Positions 1 through 5,871 are shown, numbered from the stretch's first letter. The stretch is DNA of 8,162 nucleotides from Candidatus Bathyarchaeota archaeon (GCA_937877765.1 CALGBN010000296.1:1-8162), one strand, 5' to 3'. The notes: generated from the sequence alone by a model not told the origin. Translations and numbers: made by a program.

Positions 1-111
1 CCCGAGAAAGAGATCATACTGCCCGAGGACGTGCTCATGGCGAGGGGGACCGCCTCCGGGCTGGAGAAGCTGGAAAAGGCAGCGAGGGGGGAGGCCGGAA
101 ACCTTGGCTGA
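1..111 (+). CDS. PhoU-TrkA_C family protein, C-terminal fragment (5' end outside window)
   Basis: An open frame from base 1 gives 36 residues and a TGA stop. It holds the last part of a TrkA_C (RCK-C, ligand-binding) domain, including ILPEDVLMARGT. Against the last 111 bases of the next gene (593-703) it aligns without any indel, with 25 of 36 residues identical, so it is the tail of the same kind of protein. In this family a helical PhoU-like domain precedes a TrkA_C domain, and members are thought to regulate cation transport. Composition is unlike the rest of the window: about 67% GC, with 30 of 36 codons ending in G or C. The stop overlaps the next gene by 8 bases, which implies translational coupling. 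Family assignment is firm. Whether this piece belongs to the same genome as the downstream DNA is doubtful (see the junction at 227-253). Confidence 0.8.
   Translation, partial: PEKEIILPEDVLMARGTASGLEKLEKAARGEAGNLG
90..94 (+). promoter_or_regulatory. Shine-Dalgarno site for the TTG start at 104
   Basis: GGAGG lies nine bases before TTG, within the end of the upstream gene. The same element, spacing and 8-base overlap recur at 682-703 for the next gene, which supports both TTG starts. Confidence 0.65.
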
Positions 112-703
112 GGGGCGCGACACGGGGCGCTTCGAGAGGATCTGCAACGACCTCGTGGAGCTGAAGGACACCTCGGAGCTGATGATGGACCTCGCCTACT
201 CGGCGCTGCTCCTCAACAGCAGGGAGCTTGCCGAGGAGGTTATGACGTTAGAGTCAAAGGTTGATGATCTTGTCTATCTGCTTAACATGAACCTGATGCT
301 TGCAGCACGTGATCGTGATGATGCTGAGAAGTTATCGGGGGTAGCAAAGATTGGCAGTCTTACTAATGCGATTAGTGACGCGGCTGCTGATATTGCGAGT
401 CTAGTTCTCCATGGTATTATGGTTCATCCTGCTGTGCGGGAGGTATTCCAGCGAGCTGAAGAGCATTTAATCCGTGTTAAGGTGGATGAGGATTCTATCC
501 TTGCCGGTAAGACCGTTGATGACCTTGAGTTAGCCTCCGAGGTAGGTGTTGATATTATCGCTATCCGTCGTGGTGAGATTTGGCATATTAATCCGGATAA
601 GGAAATATTGTTGCCTGAGGATGTTTTGGTTGCTCGTGGTACAGCTGATGGTTTGGAGAGTTTGAGTAAGGCTGCGAAGGGGGAGGTGGATCATCTTGAG
701 TGA
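104..703 (+). CDS. PhoU-TrkA_C domain protein, apparent chimera of two family members
   Basis: This 199-residue protein has a PhoU-like helical domain at about 8-105 (ALLLNSRELAEEVMTLE, then ISDAAADIASLVL) and a TrkA_C domain at about 120-195 (IIAIRRG at 151-157, PEDVLVARGT at 171-180). There is no signal peptide or membrane segment, so it is cytoplasmic. By family, it probably senses a ligand and controls a K+, Mg2+ or other cation transporter; no transporter lies in the window. The start is TTG at 104, with GGAGG at 90-94 nine bases upstream. Codons 3-41 all end in G or C, then usage shifts abruptly to T/A-rich third positions after about codon 45. Residues 10-50 match the N-terminus of the next gene (about 29 of 41 identical), whereas the C-terminus matches the fragment at 1-111. 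It therefore looks like the N-terminus of a 'second' family gene joined to the body of a 'first' family gene. The reading frame is intact. Confidence 0.8.
   Translation: MAEGRDTGRFERICNDLVELKDTSELMMDLAYSALLLNSRELAEEVMTLESKVDDLVYLLNMNLMLAARDRDDAEKLSGVAKIGSLTNAISDAAADIASLVLHGIMVHPAVREVFQRAEEHLIRVKVDEDSILAGKTVDDLELASEVGVDIIAIRRGEIWHINPDKEILLPEDVLVARGTADGLESLSKAAKGEVDHLE
227..253 (+). other. Compositional junction inside the PhoU gene at a repeated conserved motif
   Basis: The sequence encoding LAEEVMTLE marks an abrupt change from about 65% GC (1-240) to about 45% GC (241-480). The 14-base string GAGGAGGTTATGAC at 233-246 recurs exactly at 822-835 in the next gene. Over 227-253 against 816-842 about 24 of 27 bases agree. 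This shared stretch is the natural place for homologous recombination or for a short-read assembler to switch between related templates. Confidence 0.7.
682..686 (+). promoter_or_regulatory. Shine-Dalgarno site for the TTG start at 696
   Basis: GGAGG (within GGAGGTG) ends nine bases before TTG at 696, inside the preceding gene. This supports TTG as the start and translational coupling between the two PhoU genes. Confidence 0.7.
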
Positions 704-1283
704 GTCGGATCGTCGTCACTGGGAGAAGATCACACGTGAATTAGTTACCCTGAAGAATACTAGTGAGATGATGATTGATCTAGCGTACTCCGCGTTACTT
801 CTTAACAATAACTATCTTGCTGAGGAGGTTATGACCTTGGAGGAGCGGATGGATGAGCTTCACATCGACTTTCAGAAGGAGGTATTGAGTCGAACTGATG
901 AAGAGACTGATCCAAAAATGCTTCTAGGAATCATCAGAATGGGTAACGTCACTGAACGTATCGCTGATGCAGCGAATGAGATAGCTGAGGTAGTTTTGCG
1001 TGGAGGGGAACCTCACCCTATCCTTGGTATGGTTATTCAGGACGCTGAAGAGACTGTTGAACATGTAGTAGTTGGAGAGAACAGTGTAGTCGCTGGTAAG
1101 ACGCTGAAGGCGGCTGAGATCGCTGAAGAGACTGGTATGTGGGTTCTTTATATCCGCCGCGGTAACCGCTGGATGCGTCCAAGACCTAGTACAAGGCTAG
1201 AGCCCGGAGACCTCGTTGTAGCAAGCGGCTACAGTGAAGGTGAAGACGACTTTAAACAATTATTGAGTGGTAAAAAGGGCTAG
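696..1283 (+). CDS. PhoU-TrkA_C domain protein, second member of the pair
   Basis: The protein has 195 residues: a PhoU-like helical domain at about 8-105 (SEMMIDLAYSALLLN, LAEEVMTLEERMDELH, then ITERIADAANEIAEVVLR-like helices) and a TrkA_C domain at about 120-190 (LYIRRG at 151-156, LEPGDLVVASGY at 168-179). It is soluble and presumably cytoplasmic. By family it is a regulatory subunit or sensor for a cation transporter, perhaps pairing with its upstream partner; the ligand is unknown. The TTG start overlaps the upstream stop by 8 bases and has GGAGG nine bases upstream. Codon usage is uniform and matches the rest of the window, in contrast to the first 240 bases. The gene stops 4 bases before the convergent rps6e gene. 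Family assignment is confident; the physiological role is inferred only from domains. Confidence 0.85.
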   Translation: MSESDRRHWEKITRELVTLKNTSEMMIDLAYSALLLNNNYLAEEVMTLEERMDELHIDFQKEVLSRTDEETDPKMLLGIIRMGNVTERIADAANEIAEVVLRGGEPHPILGMVIQDAEETVEHVVVGENSVVAGKTLKAAEIAEETGMWVLYIRRGNRWMRPRPSTRLEPGDLVVASGYSEGEDDFKQLLSGKKG

Positions 1284-1287
1284 AAGA

Positions 1288-1725
1288 TTACTCTTCTTCT
1301 GTTGCTTCTTCCTCGGCTGGTGCCTCTTCTGGCTCAGCCTCGGGTTCAGCTTCAGGTTCTGGTTCGGCTTTTTTCTTCTTTTTGGGAGCCTCTGTGATGC
1401 TAAAGTTTAGGAAGGTTGTCTCTGTGCTGACTGTGTTTCCTCTTACTACTTTGCGTTTGAGTTCTCCGTGGTTTTTTGGCTTGTAGCCGACGCCTCCGCT
1501 GAGTACGATGTGTGACTTGGCGCTTCCATGAACGTCAGGGCGCATGGGTATTCCATCCTTGTCGGTTCCGCCTGTTAGTTTTAGTTTGTAGCCCTGCAGT
1601 CCTGCGATTGAGCCATCGATTGTCTGACCGATTCTTGTTCCTACGAGGTTGCGTAGCTGAGCATCCTCTATCTCTACTCGCTGGCTGGTCCCGTCTGCCG
1701 GGTTTGAGATGATGAGTATTGGCAT
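1288..1725 (-). CDS. rps6e: 30S ribosomal protein S6e with a charged C-terminal tail
   Basis: This is a 145-residue small-subunit ribosomal protein. The S6e core spans about residues 1-112, with the hallmark stretch YKLKLTGGTDKDGIPMRPDV (46-65), then GVGYKPKNHGELKRKVVRGNTVS. After the core comes a lysine run, KKKKK at 115-119, followed by a Pro/Ala/Glu tail at 121-145 in which 14 of 25 residues are Glu. The start is ATG at 1725. An AGGAG site (1741-1737), overlapping the infB stop codon, lies 11 bases upstream. Only 14 bases separate it from infB, so the two are surely one operon with coupled translation. The gene converges on the PhoU gene with a 4-base gap. The core identity is certain. The tail is compositionally biased and probably disordered, and its function is unknown. 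Confidence 0.95.
   Translation of the reverse strand: MPILIISNPADGTSQRVEIEDAQLRNLVGTRIGQTIDGSIAGLQGYKLKLTGGTDKDGIPMRPDVHGSAKSHIVLSGGVGYKPKNHGELKRKVVRGNTVSTETTFLNFSITEAPKKKKKAEPEPEAEPEAEPEEAPAEEEATEEE
1367..1383 (+). terminator. Possible U-rich termination zone for the PhoU transcript, inside rps6e antisense
   Basis: Read on the plus strand, the codons for the S6e lysine run become a T-rich tract: six T, C, TT, C, five T at 1369-1383. Archaeal transcription often terminates at U-rich stretches without a hairpin. The PhoU genes end only 4 bases from rps6e and have no other T-run, so this tract about 90 bases past their stop is the best candidate. This is inference only. Confidence 0.3.
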
Positions 1726-1739
1726 TTTTCTCTATTCTC

Positions 1740-3527
1740 CTATGCTGCCCAGAGTATGTCATTCTTGCGTTTCAACGCGACAAATTCCTTGAGCGCTTCC
1801 TGTGCGCTCTCAGAGAGTCTGTCGATGAACTTTGTTCGCAAGAGTTTGGCATCTTTCTCTGGAATGTCTACGTATAGGCGATCACGCTCTTTTATATGTC
1901 TACCTACGATAGGCTGGGGCATAGCCACGGCGACCTCTTTACCTGCTTCGGCTTTACCGATGGCGTTTCCAGCTTCCTGTATCTGGCTGATGCGTCCGAG
2001 GCGTTCTCCCTCTTGGTTGATGCAGTTTACGTTGGGTGTGATCTGACCGGCGAGTACTGTTGCTCCAAATATAGCGGGTTTGGCTCGTCTGAATATGTAG
2101 CCTTCCATGATCTCGAACTTGCCGGGTTTAACCAGTGTATCAAATATTTTACGTGCTTTTGCTTCTCGTTCCTCGTCAGCCCACCTGATGTACTCGTCCA
2201 TTAGGTTGTAGATGATGTCGTTCCAGAAGATGGGCACCTTTTGGTCGGCTGCCTCTTTTTCTGCGTCTGGTAGTATTTTCACGTTAAATGCTAGTATGGC
2301 TCCTAGTAGTGGGTCCTCGTGTTTGACGCTGAGGGCTTCCATTACGTCTCTTCTGCTTATGTCTCCGATGTCAGCGACTCTGATGGGGATCTCTTTGTCT
2401 CTGAGGCTCTCGACTATGGCTTCGAGGCTTCCTAGGGTGTCTGTTTTTACCATGATGCCTGTTTGGTCTGTCTGAACCTTGAGGCGCTCTAGCTCTGATG
2501 CTACATCTTCTATGGCTTGTTCAAGGGTTATGCCTTCGCCTACAGCTATCAGTGGTGCACCGGGTATGGCTTCATCAATATCGGGTGCGGCTATCTTGAT
2601 TCCAGCGGCTGCGTGGGCTTCTGGGATGGTGTTGAACTTCTTTTTGCTGTCTCTGATTTCTTCAAGGGGTTGAGGTACCAGTATTGCCCTGATCTTTGTG
2701 GTGATTGGGCCTTCTTTTCCACCTATTACAATGGTATCTTCGGCGTGGAGGATTCCATCATATATGATGGCGTTGAGTGTGATTCCTAGTCCAACTTCTT
2801 CGCGTACCTCTAGTACTGTTCCTTTGGCTGGGCCTTCTGTGACTTGCAGCTTTTGTTCGAGGTATTGTTGTGTGAGTCCTATGAGTACTGCTAGGAGTTC
2901 GCCCATGCCTTCTCCGGTTTTGGCGCTGACTGGTACTATTGCTACGTTTTTTGTAAAGTTACGTACTCTGTCGAATCTTTCGCTGGCTATTCCTTCTCTG
3001 CTGAGGGTGCCCATCATGTTGTAGAGTCTGTTGTCGAGGTCTTCCTTGACCCACTTGCTCTGGGCATTGTAGCTTTTCATGAAGGGTCTGTTTTCCTCGC
3101 TTTTCCAGCCGTCTACTCTGTCCATCTTGTTGGCTGCGATGATGAAGGGTACTTTTCTTGATTTGAGTATGCTCAGGGACTCGTAGGTCTGGTTCTCGAA
3201 CCCGTGCATCACGTCTACGACGAGTATGGCGATGTCTGCGACGCTTCCGCCTCTTGTTCTTAGGTTTGCGAATGCCTCGTGTCCGGGAGTGTCTACTACT
3301 AGTAAGCCGGGTACTTTGACGTTGAAGTTGACGTTTTGCATGAGTTTCTGGGTTATAGCTACTAGTGTGTCAAATGGGAAGTAGCTTGCGCCGATTTGCT
3401 GGGTTAGTCCTCCTGCTTCTCTTATCTGTACTGCTGTTCCCCTTATCTTGTCGAGTAGACTTGTTTTTCCTGTGTCTACGTGTCCAAGCATGCACACTAT
3501 TGGTTGTCTCATCGGCATTTTACGCAC
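1740..3527 (-). CDS. infB: Translation initiation factor aIF5B (IF2/eIF5B-type GTPase)
   Basis: aIF5B is the ribosome-dependent GTPase that promotes subunit joining and initiator-tRNA positioning. The protein has 595 residues, normal for intein-free archaeal forms. G-domain motifs are complete: GHVDTGKT at 15-22, DTPGH at 79-83 with the catalytic His, NKMD at 133-136, and SAK at 201-203. The beta-barrel domain II follows at about 228-340 (KGTVLEVREEVGLG), then domain III (about 345-450) and the C-terminal domain IV (about 465-595). The start is uncertain. GTG at 3527 is adopted because the TATA-like box predicts a transcript beginning at about 3530, making it nearly leaderless. ATG at 3518, six bases after GGGTG, or ATG at 3512 would shorten it by 3 or 5 residues. 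It is the first gene of the infB-rps6e operon. The Thr in the P-loop and the TQQIGA switch region resemble eukaryotic eIF5B. Confidence 0.96.
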   Translation of the reverse strand: MRKMPMRQPIVCMLGHVDTGKTSLLDKIRGTAVQIREAGGLTQQIGASYFPFDTLVAITQKLMQNVNFNVKVPGLLVVDTPGHEAFANLRTRGGSVADIAILVVDVMHGFENQTYESLSILKSRKVPFIIAANKMDRVDGWKSEENRPFMKSYNAQSKWVKEDLDNRLYNMMGTLSREGIASERFDRVRNFTKNVAIVPVSAKTGEGMGELLAVLIGLTQQYLEQKLQVTEGPAKGTVLEVREEVGLGITLNAIIYDGILHAEDTIVIGGKEGPITTKIRAILVPQPLEEIRDSKKKFNTIPEAHAAAGIKIAAPDIDEAIPGAPLIAVGEGITLEQAIEDVASELERLKVQTDQTGIMVKTDTLGSLEAIVESLRDKEIPIRVADIGDISRRDVMEALSVKHEDPLLGAILAFNVKILPDAEKEAADQKVPIFWNDIIYNLMDEYIRWADEEREAKARKIFDTLVKPGKFEIMEGYIFRRAKPAIFGATVLAGQITPNVNCINQEGERLGRISQIQEAGNAIGKAEAGKEVAVAMPQPIVGRHIKERDRLYVDIPEKDAKLLRTKFIDRLSESAQEALKEFVALKRKNDILWAA

Positions 3528-3552
3528 CCGCTGTGTATCACTGATTAGACGA

Positions 3553-3562
3553 TTAATATAGG
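3553..3562 (-). promoter_or_regulatory. TATA-like promoter element for infB-rps6e
   Basis: On the minus strand this reads CCTATATTAA. Its centre lies about 27 bases before a predicted transcription start near 3530, three bases ahead of the GTG at 3527. This implies a very short or absent 5' leader, consistent with the lack of a Shine-Dalgarno site before the GTG. CCTATATT also occurs in front of the amidohydrolase operon. Confidence 0.45.
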
Positions 3563-3582
3563 TATCTCGTTTGTCTGGTTAG

Positions 3583-3590
3583 AAATATAT
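3583..3590 (+). promoter_or_regulatory. TATA-like promoter element for the DUF1614 gene
   Basis: AAATATAT preceded by AG lies about 26 bases before the ATG at 3613. There is no Shine-Dalgarno sequence between, so the transcript is probably leaderless. A four-codon reading frame (ATG CGG TAT CTG TAA, 3594-3608) lies between the box and the gene but would fall upstream of the predicted transcription start. Confidence 0.45.
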
Positions 3591-3617
3591 CCTATGCGGT
3601 ATCTGTAATCCTATGCG
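3589..3617 (+). repeat. Ten-base direct repeat spanning the DUF1614 start codon
   Basis: ATCCTATGCG occurs at 3589-3598 and again at 3608-3617, 19 bases apart. The second copy contains the gene's ATG and the first contains the ATG of a four-codon frame. It could be an operator or a slippage duplication, or it could be chance. Confidence 0.4.
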
Positions 3618-4353
3618 TAACGTTAAAAACCTCATCTATAAACCGTTCAGCTTACTTTATCTCGCTTTTCTAGCATTTATCCTGCTCACTATTGCTGGTT
3701 ACTTCATCAGTTTTCTAAAGGGGATCCTTGTGGATGCCGTTGGGATCCCTCAGGAGTATTTTTGGGCTGTAACCTTTTTGAGTTTAATAGGTAGTTCAGT
3801 GAACTTCCCGTTATTCGTGTTAGAGAGTGTGAAACCGGTTACCTTGGTGGAGACCGTTGATATCTTTGGTGTCAAGCGGATGTTGCCGCATATTACCGAG
3901 GAGACCAATGAAACCGTTGTAATGATTAATCTAGGCGGTGCAGTGATACCTACCCTCATAAGCGCCTACCTATTACTGGTCTCCATACCATCTTGTTCAC
4001 CGAACCTCTGGCTAACCTATTTGCAAACTCTAGTAGTGCTTGTAGTAGTAATATCCACGACACATCAGAGCGCACAGATAGTAGAAGGACTGGGAATAAC
4101 AACTCCCGCTTGGGGGCCTCCCACAATGACAGCCTTCGTAGTCTTTCTCATAAACTATTTCACGCCTGTTAGCTGCGCTACCCAGATCGCCTATATTGGG
4201 GGAACCTTGGGGGCGTTGATTGGCGCTGATTTGATGAATCTTGGGAAGATAGCGGGTGTTGGACCCGTTGTGAGTATTGGTGGTGCTGGTACCTTTGACG
4301 GGGTCTATCTTACTGGGTTAATGTCCGTGTTGATAGTTTTATTATTGGGATAA
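3613..4353 (+). CDS. DUF1614 family integral membrane protein
   Basis: This 246-residue protein is very hydrophobic, with about seven predicted membrane segments: roughly 12-36, 47-70, 102-124, 131-149, 171-186, 188-208 and 226-246. Features I recognise from DUF1614 are SSVNFPLF (61-68), INLGGAVIPTLISAYLL (105-121), GGTLGALIGADLMNL (196-210) and the C-terminal IGGAGTFDGVYLTGLMSVL (222-240). The Gly-rich loops and the buried acidic residues in GADL and TFDG could line a substrate or ion path, but no function is established for the family. There is no cleavable signal peptide; the first helix looks like an anchor. The ATG at 3613 has no Shine-Dalgarno site and sits about 26 bases from a TATA-like box, suggesting leaderless translation. 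It is transcribed alone, divergent from infB and convergent with the amidohydrolase genes 10 bases away. Confidence 0.82.
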   Translation: MRNVKNLIYKPFSLLYLAFLAFILLTIAGYFISFLKGILVDAVGIPQEYFWAVTFLSLIGSSVNFPLFVLESVKPVTLVETVDIFGVKRMLPHITEETNETVVMINLGGAVIPTLISAYLLLVSIPSCSPNLWLTYLQTLVVLVVVISTTHQSAQIVEGLGITTPAWGPPTMTAFVVFLINYFTPVSCATQIAYIGGTLGALIGADLMNLGKIAGVGPVVSIGGAGTFDGVYLTGLMSVLIVLLLG

Positions 4354-4372
4354 AAAAAGGAGGCTATGCCTC
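4352..4372 (-). terminator. Hairpin plus T-run terminator of the amidohydrolase operon
   Basis: On the minus strand GAGGC (4372-4368), loop ATA, and GCCTC (4364-4360) form a perfect 5-bp stem. One C and then seven T (4358-4352) follow. The hairpin contains the stop codon of the second amidohydrolase gene, and the T-run lies at the stop codon of the convergent DUF1614 gene. The arrangement resembles an intrinsic terminator; in archaea the T-run alone may suffice. Confidence 0.5.
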
Positions 4373-5059
4373 AATTATTTTCAGTAGGTTTTCACCCATG
4401 ATCTTCTCATAATCAGATGAGCCAAGTTTAGAGATAGCGGCTGCCCGTATCTCTACCTCAAGGCTTCCCAGAGGCGCGTCTGAAGTGAAGATTAGTCTAT
4501 CGACGGGGAAGTTCATCTGTTTTCGTTGGAAAGAGAGCACTGGGAACGAGTAGGTCATCAGGTAGAGGTTATCCACAGTCATAGCTGCATCAGTGGCTCG
4601 GTGGGTCATGTTGGTTACAAAGTTCACATCAGGGTGTTTCGCTACGTATCTTGCCACGTTTTCCGGTGGACAAAATATAGAGTCTCCTGAGTGAATATAG
4701 ACTGGGGCACCGTGTTCTCTTGCTTTTTCTATCACTGGGTCTGTTAATGGTCCGCCTATCCCGTAGCCGTCATGGGTTGGGCTAATCTTTACTCCTTTGA
4801 AGCCATCCCTTAGAGCTACGTCCACTTTCTCCACAACATCTTCGATGAAGGGATTCGCATGGTAAAGTGGAATGAGTCGCTTTGTGTTCTTCGTTGCCTC
4901 CGCTACTGTTTGATTTGCCTTGTCGTAGTATGGTCCCGGTGGAGGAGCGACAACTATGCTTGTATCTATGCCTTGTTTTTCCATGTTGGCGATTATAGTT
5001 TCCTTGGTTTGCTCCATGTAACTGGATTTTCCGAGGAAGATCTGTTCATCAATTATCAT
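4364..5059 (-). CDS. Amidohydrolase-fold protein with a degenerate metal site
   Basis: This 231-residue TIM-barrel protein is related to the gene just upstream (amidohydrolase_2 type). Shared landmarks are GFKGVKISP with Lys91, YIHSGD with His123, TSDAPLG with Asp204, and a closing MGENLLKI helix. The strand-1 HxH pair is missing: where the upstream protein has DGHTHF, this one has DEQIFLG. The strand-6 GH motif (IIGHMG) is replaced by VTNMTH (148-153). Thus most canonical metal ligands are gone, while the fold and the strand-5 His and strand-8 Asp remain. It may be a non-catalytic partner or use altered chemistry. The ATG at 5059 overlaps the upstream stop as ATGA, with GGGAGGT six bases before it, so translation is coupled. 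The operon ends in a hairpin plus T-run. Substrate is unknown. Confidence 0.8.
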   Translation of the reverse strand: MIIDEQIFLGKSSYMEQTKETIIANMEKQGIDTSIVVAPPPGPYYDKANQTVAEATKNTKRLIPLYHANPFIEDVVEKVDVALRDGFKGVKISPTHDGYGIGGPLTDPVIEKAREHGAPVYIHSGDSIFCPPENVARYVAKHPDVNFVTNMTHRATDAAMTVDNLYLMTYSFPVLSFQRKQMNFPVDRLIFTSDAPLGSLEVEIRAAAISKLGSSDYEKIMGENLLKIIEA

Positions 5060-5814
5060 GATTTTACCTCCCAGTCAAGTAGATTTGCCATGTTTTCACC
5101 TAGCACCATGCGTCTCTCCTCCTCGCTGATATTAGCCACCTTAATCTTCAGTAACTCGATCTCAGGGACACCAAAGGGAATATCAGAGCCATAGATCACC
5201 CTGTCTGCTCCGACTCTGTTTATCGCTCGTTCGATGTTCTTGTGGCTTCTGAACGATGTGTCCAGTATGATGTTGTCGAACCATCGCGCAACACATATAG
5301 CGTCCTCGTAGAGCCGTTTCCCCATATGTCCGATTATGAGGTTTAGGTCTGGGAAATAATCCGCTAGATCACCTACTGGTGTCGGCTGGGCGAATCCATA
5401 GGTATCTGGTTCCCCTGTGTGGATCAGTATGGGTAGGTCCAGTTTTGCGGCTAGTTCCGCTATTGGGAATACGATGTGTTCATCGTTGATAGCAAAAGCC
5501 TCATTTCTTGGGTGGAATTTGATGCCCCTGAAGCCCTGAGCCTTACAGTCTCTTATGCTCTGTAGAGCGTTTTCCTGTAAGTGGGGGTTTACACGTACGA
5601 ATCCTATGATTCTGTTGGTTTTCTTCATGATTTCTGCGAGAAACTTGTTCGCCTCATCGTAGGTTCTGTCTTTACCTATTGACGAGTAGGGTGCACAGGT
5701 TACAACCGCGTCGATCCCGTTGTAATCCATTATCTCTGTGAAGTCTTCTATTGTGTTAGGTGGAAGCCCTTTACCGGGTCCAGCGAAATGAGTATGCCCA
5801 TCAATCACTACCAT
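5056..5814 (-). CDS. Amidohydrolase_2 family metal-dependent hydrolase/decarboxylase-like protein
   Basis: This is a 252-residue TIM-barrel protein with an intact amidohydrolase signature: HxH at His7/His9 (DGHTHF), Lys99 in GFRGIKFHP, His132 in LIHTGE, His163 in IIGHMG, and Asp211 in YGSDIPFG. In this superfamily these residues bind one or two divalent metals and act in hydrolysis, hydration or decarboxylation; members include ACMSD-like and resorcylate decarboxylase-like enzymes. The exact reaction cannot be read from sequence. It lacks a signal peptide and is cytosolic. The ATG at 5814 is chosen because the metal motif begins immediately after it and a TATA-like box lies about 30 bases upstream; no strong Shine-Dalgarno site is visible. 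It is the first gene of a two-gene operon with the degenerate paralogue, overlapping by 4 bases. Confidence 0.88.
   Translation of the reverse strand: MVVIDGHTHFAGPGKGLPPNTIEDFTEIMDYNGIDAVVTCAPYSSIGKDRTYDEANKFLAEIMKKTNRIIGFVRVNPHLQENALQSIRDCKAQGFRGIKFHPRNEAFAINDEHIVFPIAELAAKLDLPILIHTGEPDTYGFAQPTPVGDLADYFPDLNLIIGHMGKRLYEDAICVARWFDNIILDTSFRSHKNIERAINRVGADRVIYGSDIPFGVPEIELLKIKVANISEEERRMVLGENMANLLDWEVKS
5066..5072 (-). promoter_or_regulatory. Shine-Dalgarno site for the second amidohydrolase gene
   Basis: GGGAGGT on the minus strand ends six bases before the ATG at 5059 and lies inside the end of the upstream gene. It fixes that start and shows the two overlapping genes are translated from one message. 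Confidence 0.7.
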
Positions 5815-5841
5815 TTATCATCGTTTGAATAATGGGCAATT

Positions 5842-5852
5842 GAAAATATAGG
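5842..5852 (-). promoter_or_regulatory. TATA-like promoter element for the amidohydrolase operon
   Basis: The minus strand reads CCTATATTTTC, centred about 33 bases before the ATG at 5814. This predicts a transcript starting near 5821 with a leader of about 7 bases. The shared CCTATATT core and similar spacing to the infB promoter support it. It lies in the 57-base gap after cdc48, so the operon can be expressed separately. Confidence 0.45.
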
Positions 5853-5871
5853 TGAATCGAGAAAAGGAGGA

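Noticed and set aside
1284..1400. Repeated CTTCTT and GGTTC-like units as a tandem repeat element
   Set aside because: They are fully explained by Glu, Pro, Ala and Lys codons of the S6e tail.
2698..3024. Open frames on the plus strand opposite infB
   Set aside because: They are antisense to conserved aIF5B sequence, with low-complexity Ser/Pro-rich translations and no Shine-Dalgarno site.
3456..3527. Intein at the aIF5B P-loop
   Set aside because: Archaeal IF2-type genes sometimes carry inteins there, but the P-loop is continuous and the protein has normal length.
3594..3608. Four-codon frame (Met-Arg-Tyr-Leu) as a regulatory leader peptide
   Set aside because: It has no ribosome site and probably lies upstream of the predicted transcription start; kept only as part of the promoter observation.
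3750..3959. Small minus-strand frame opposite the DUF1614 gene
   Set aside because: It is antisense to membrane segments with recognisable family motifs, and has no promoter or ribosome site.
5854..5871. Pyrimidine-rich sequence after cdc48 as a terminator
   Set aside because: On the minus strand there is only a four-T run and no hairpin, too weak to list.
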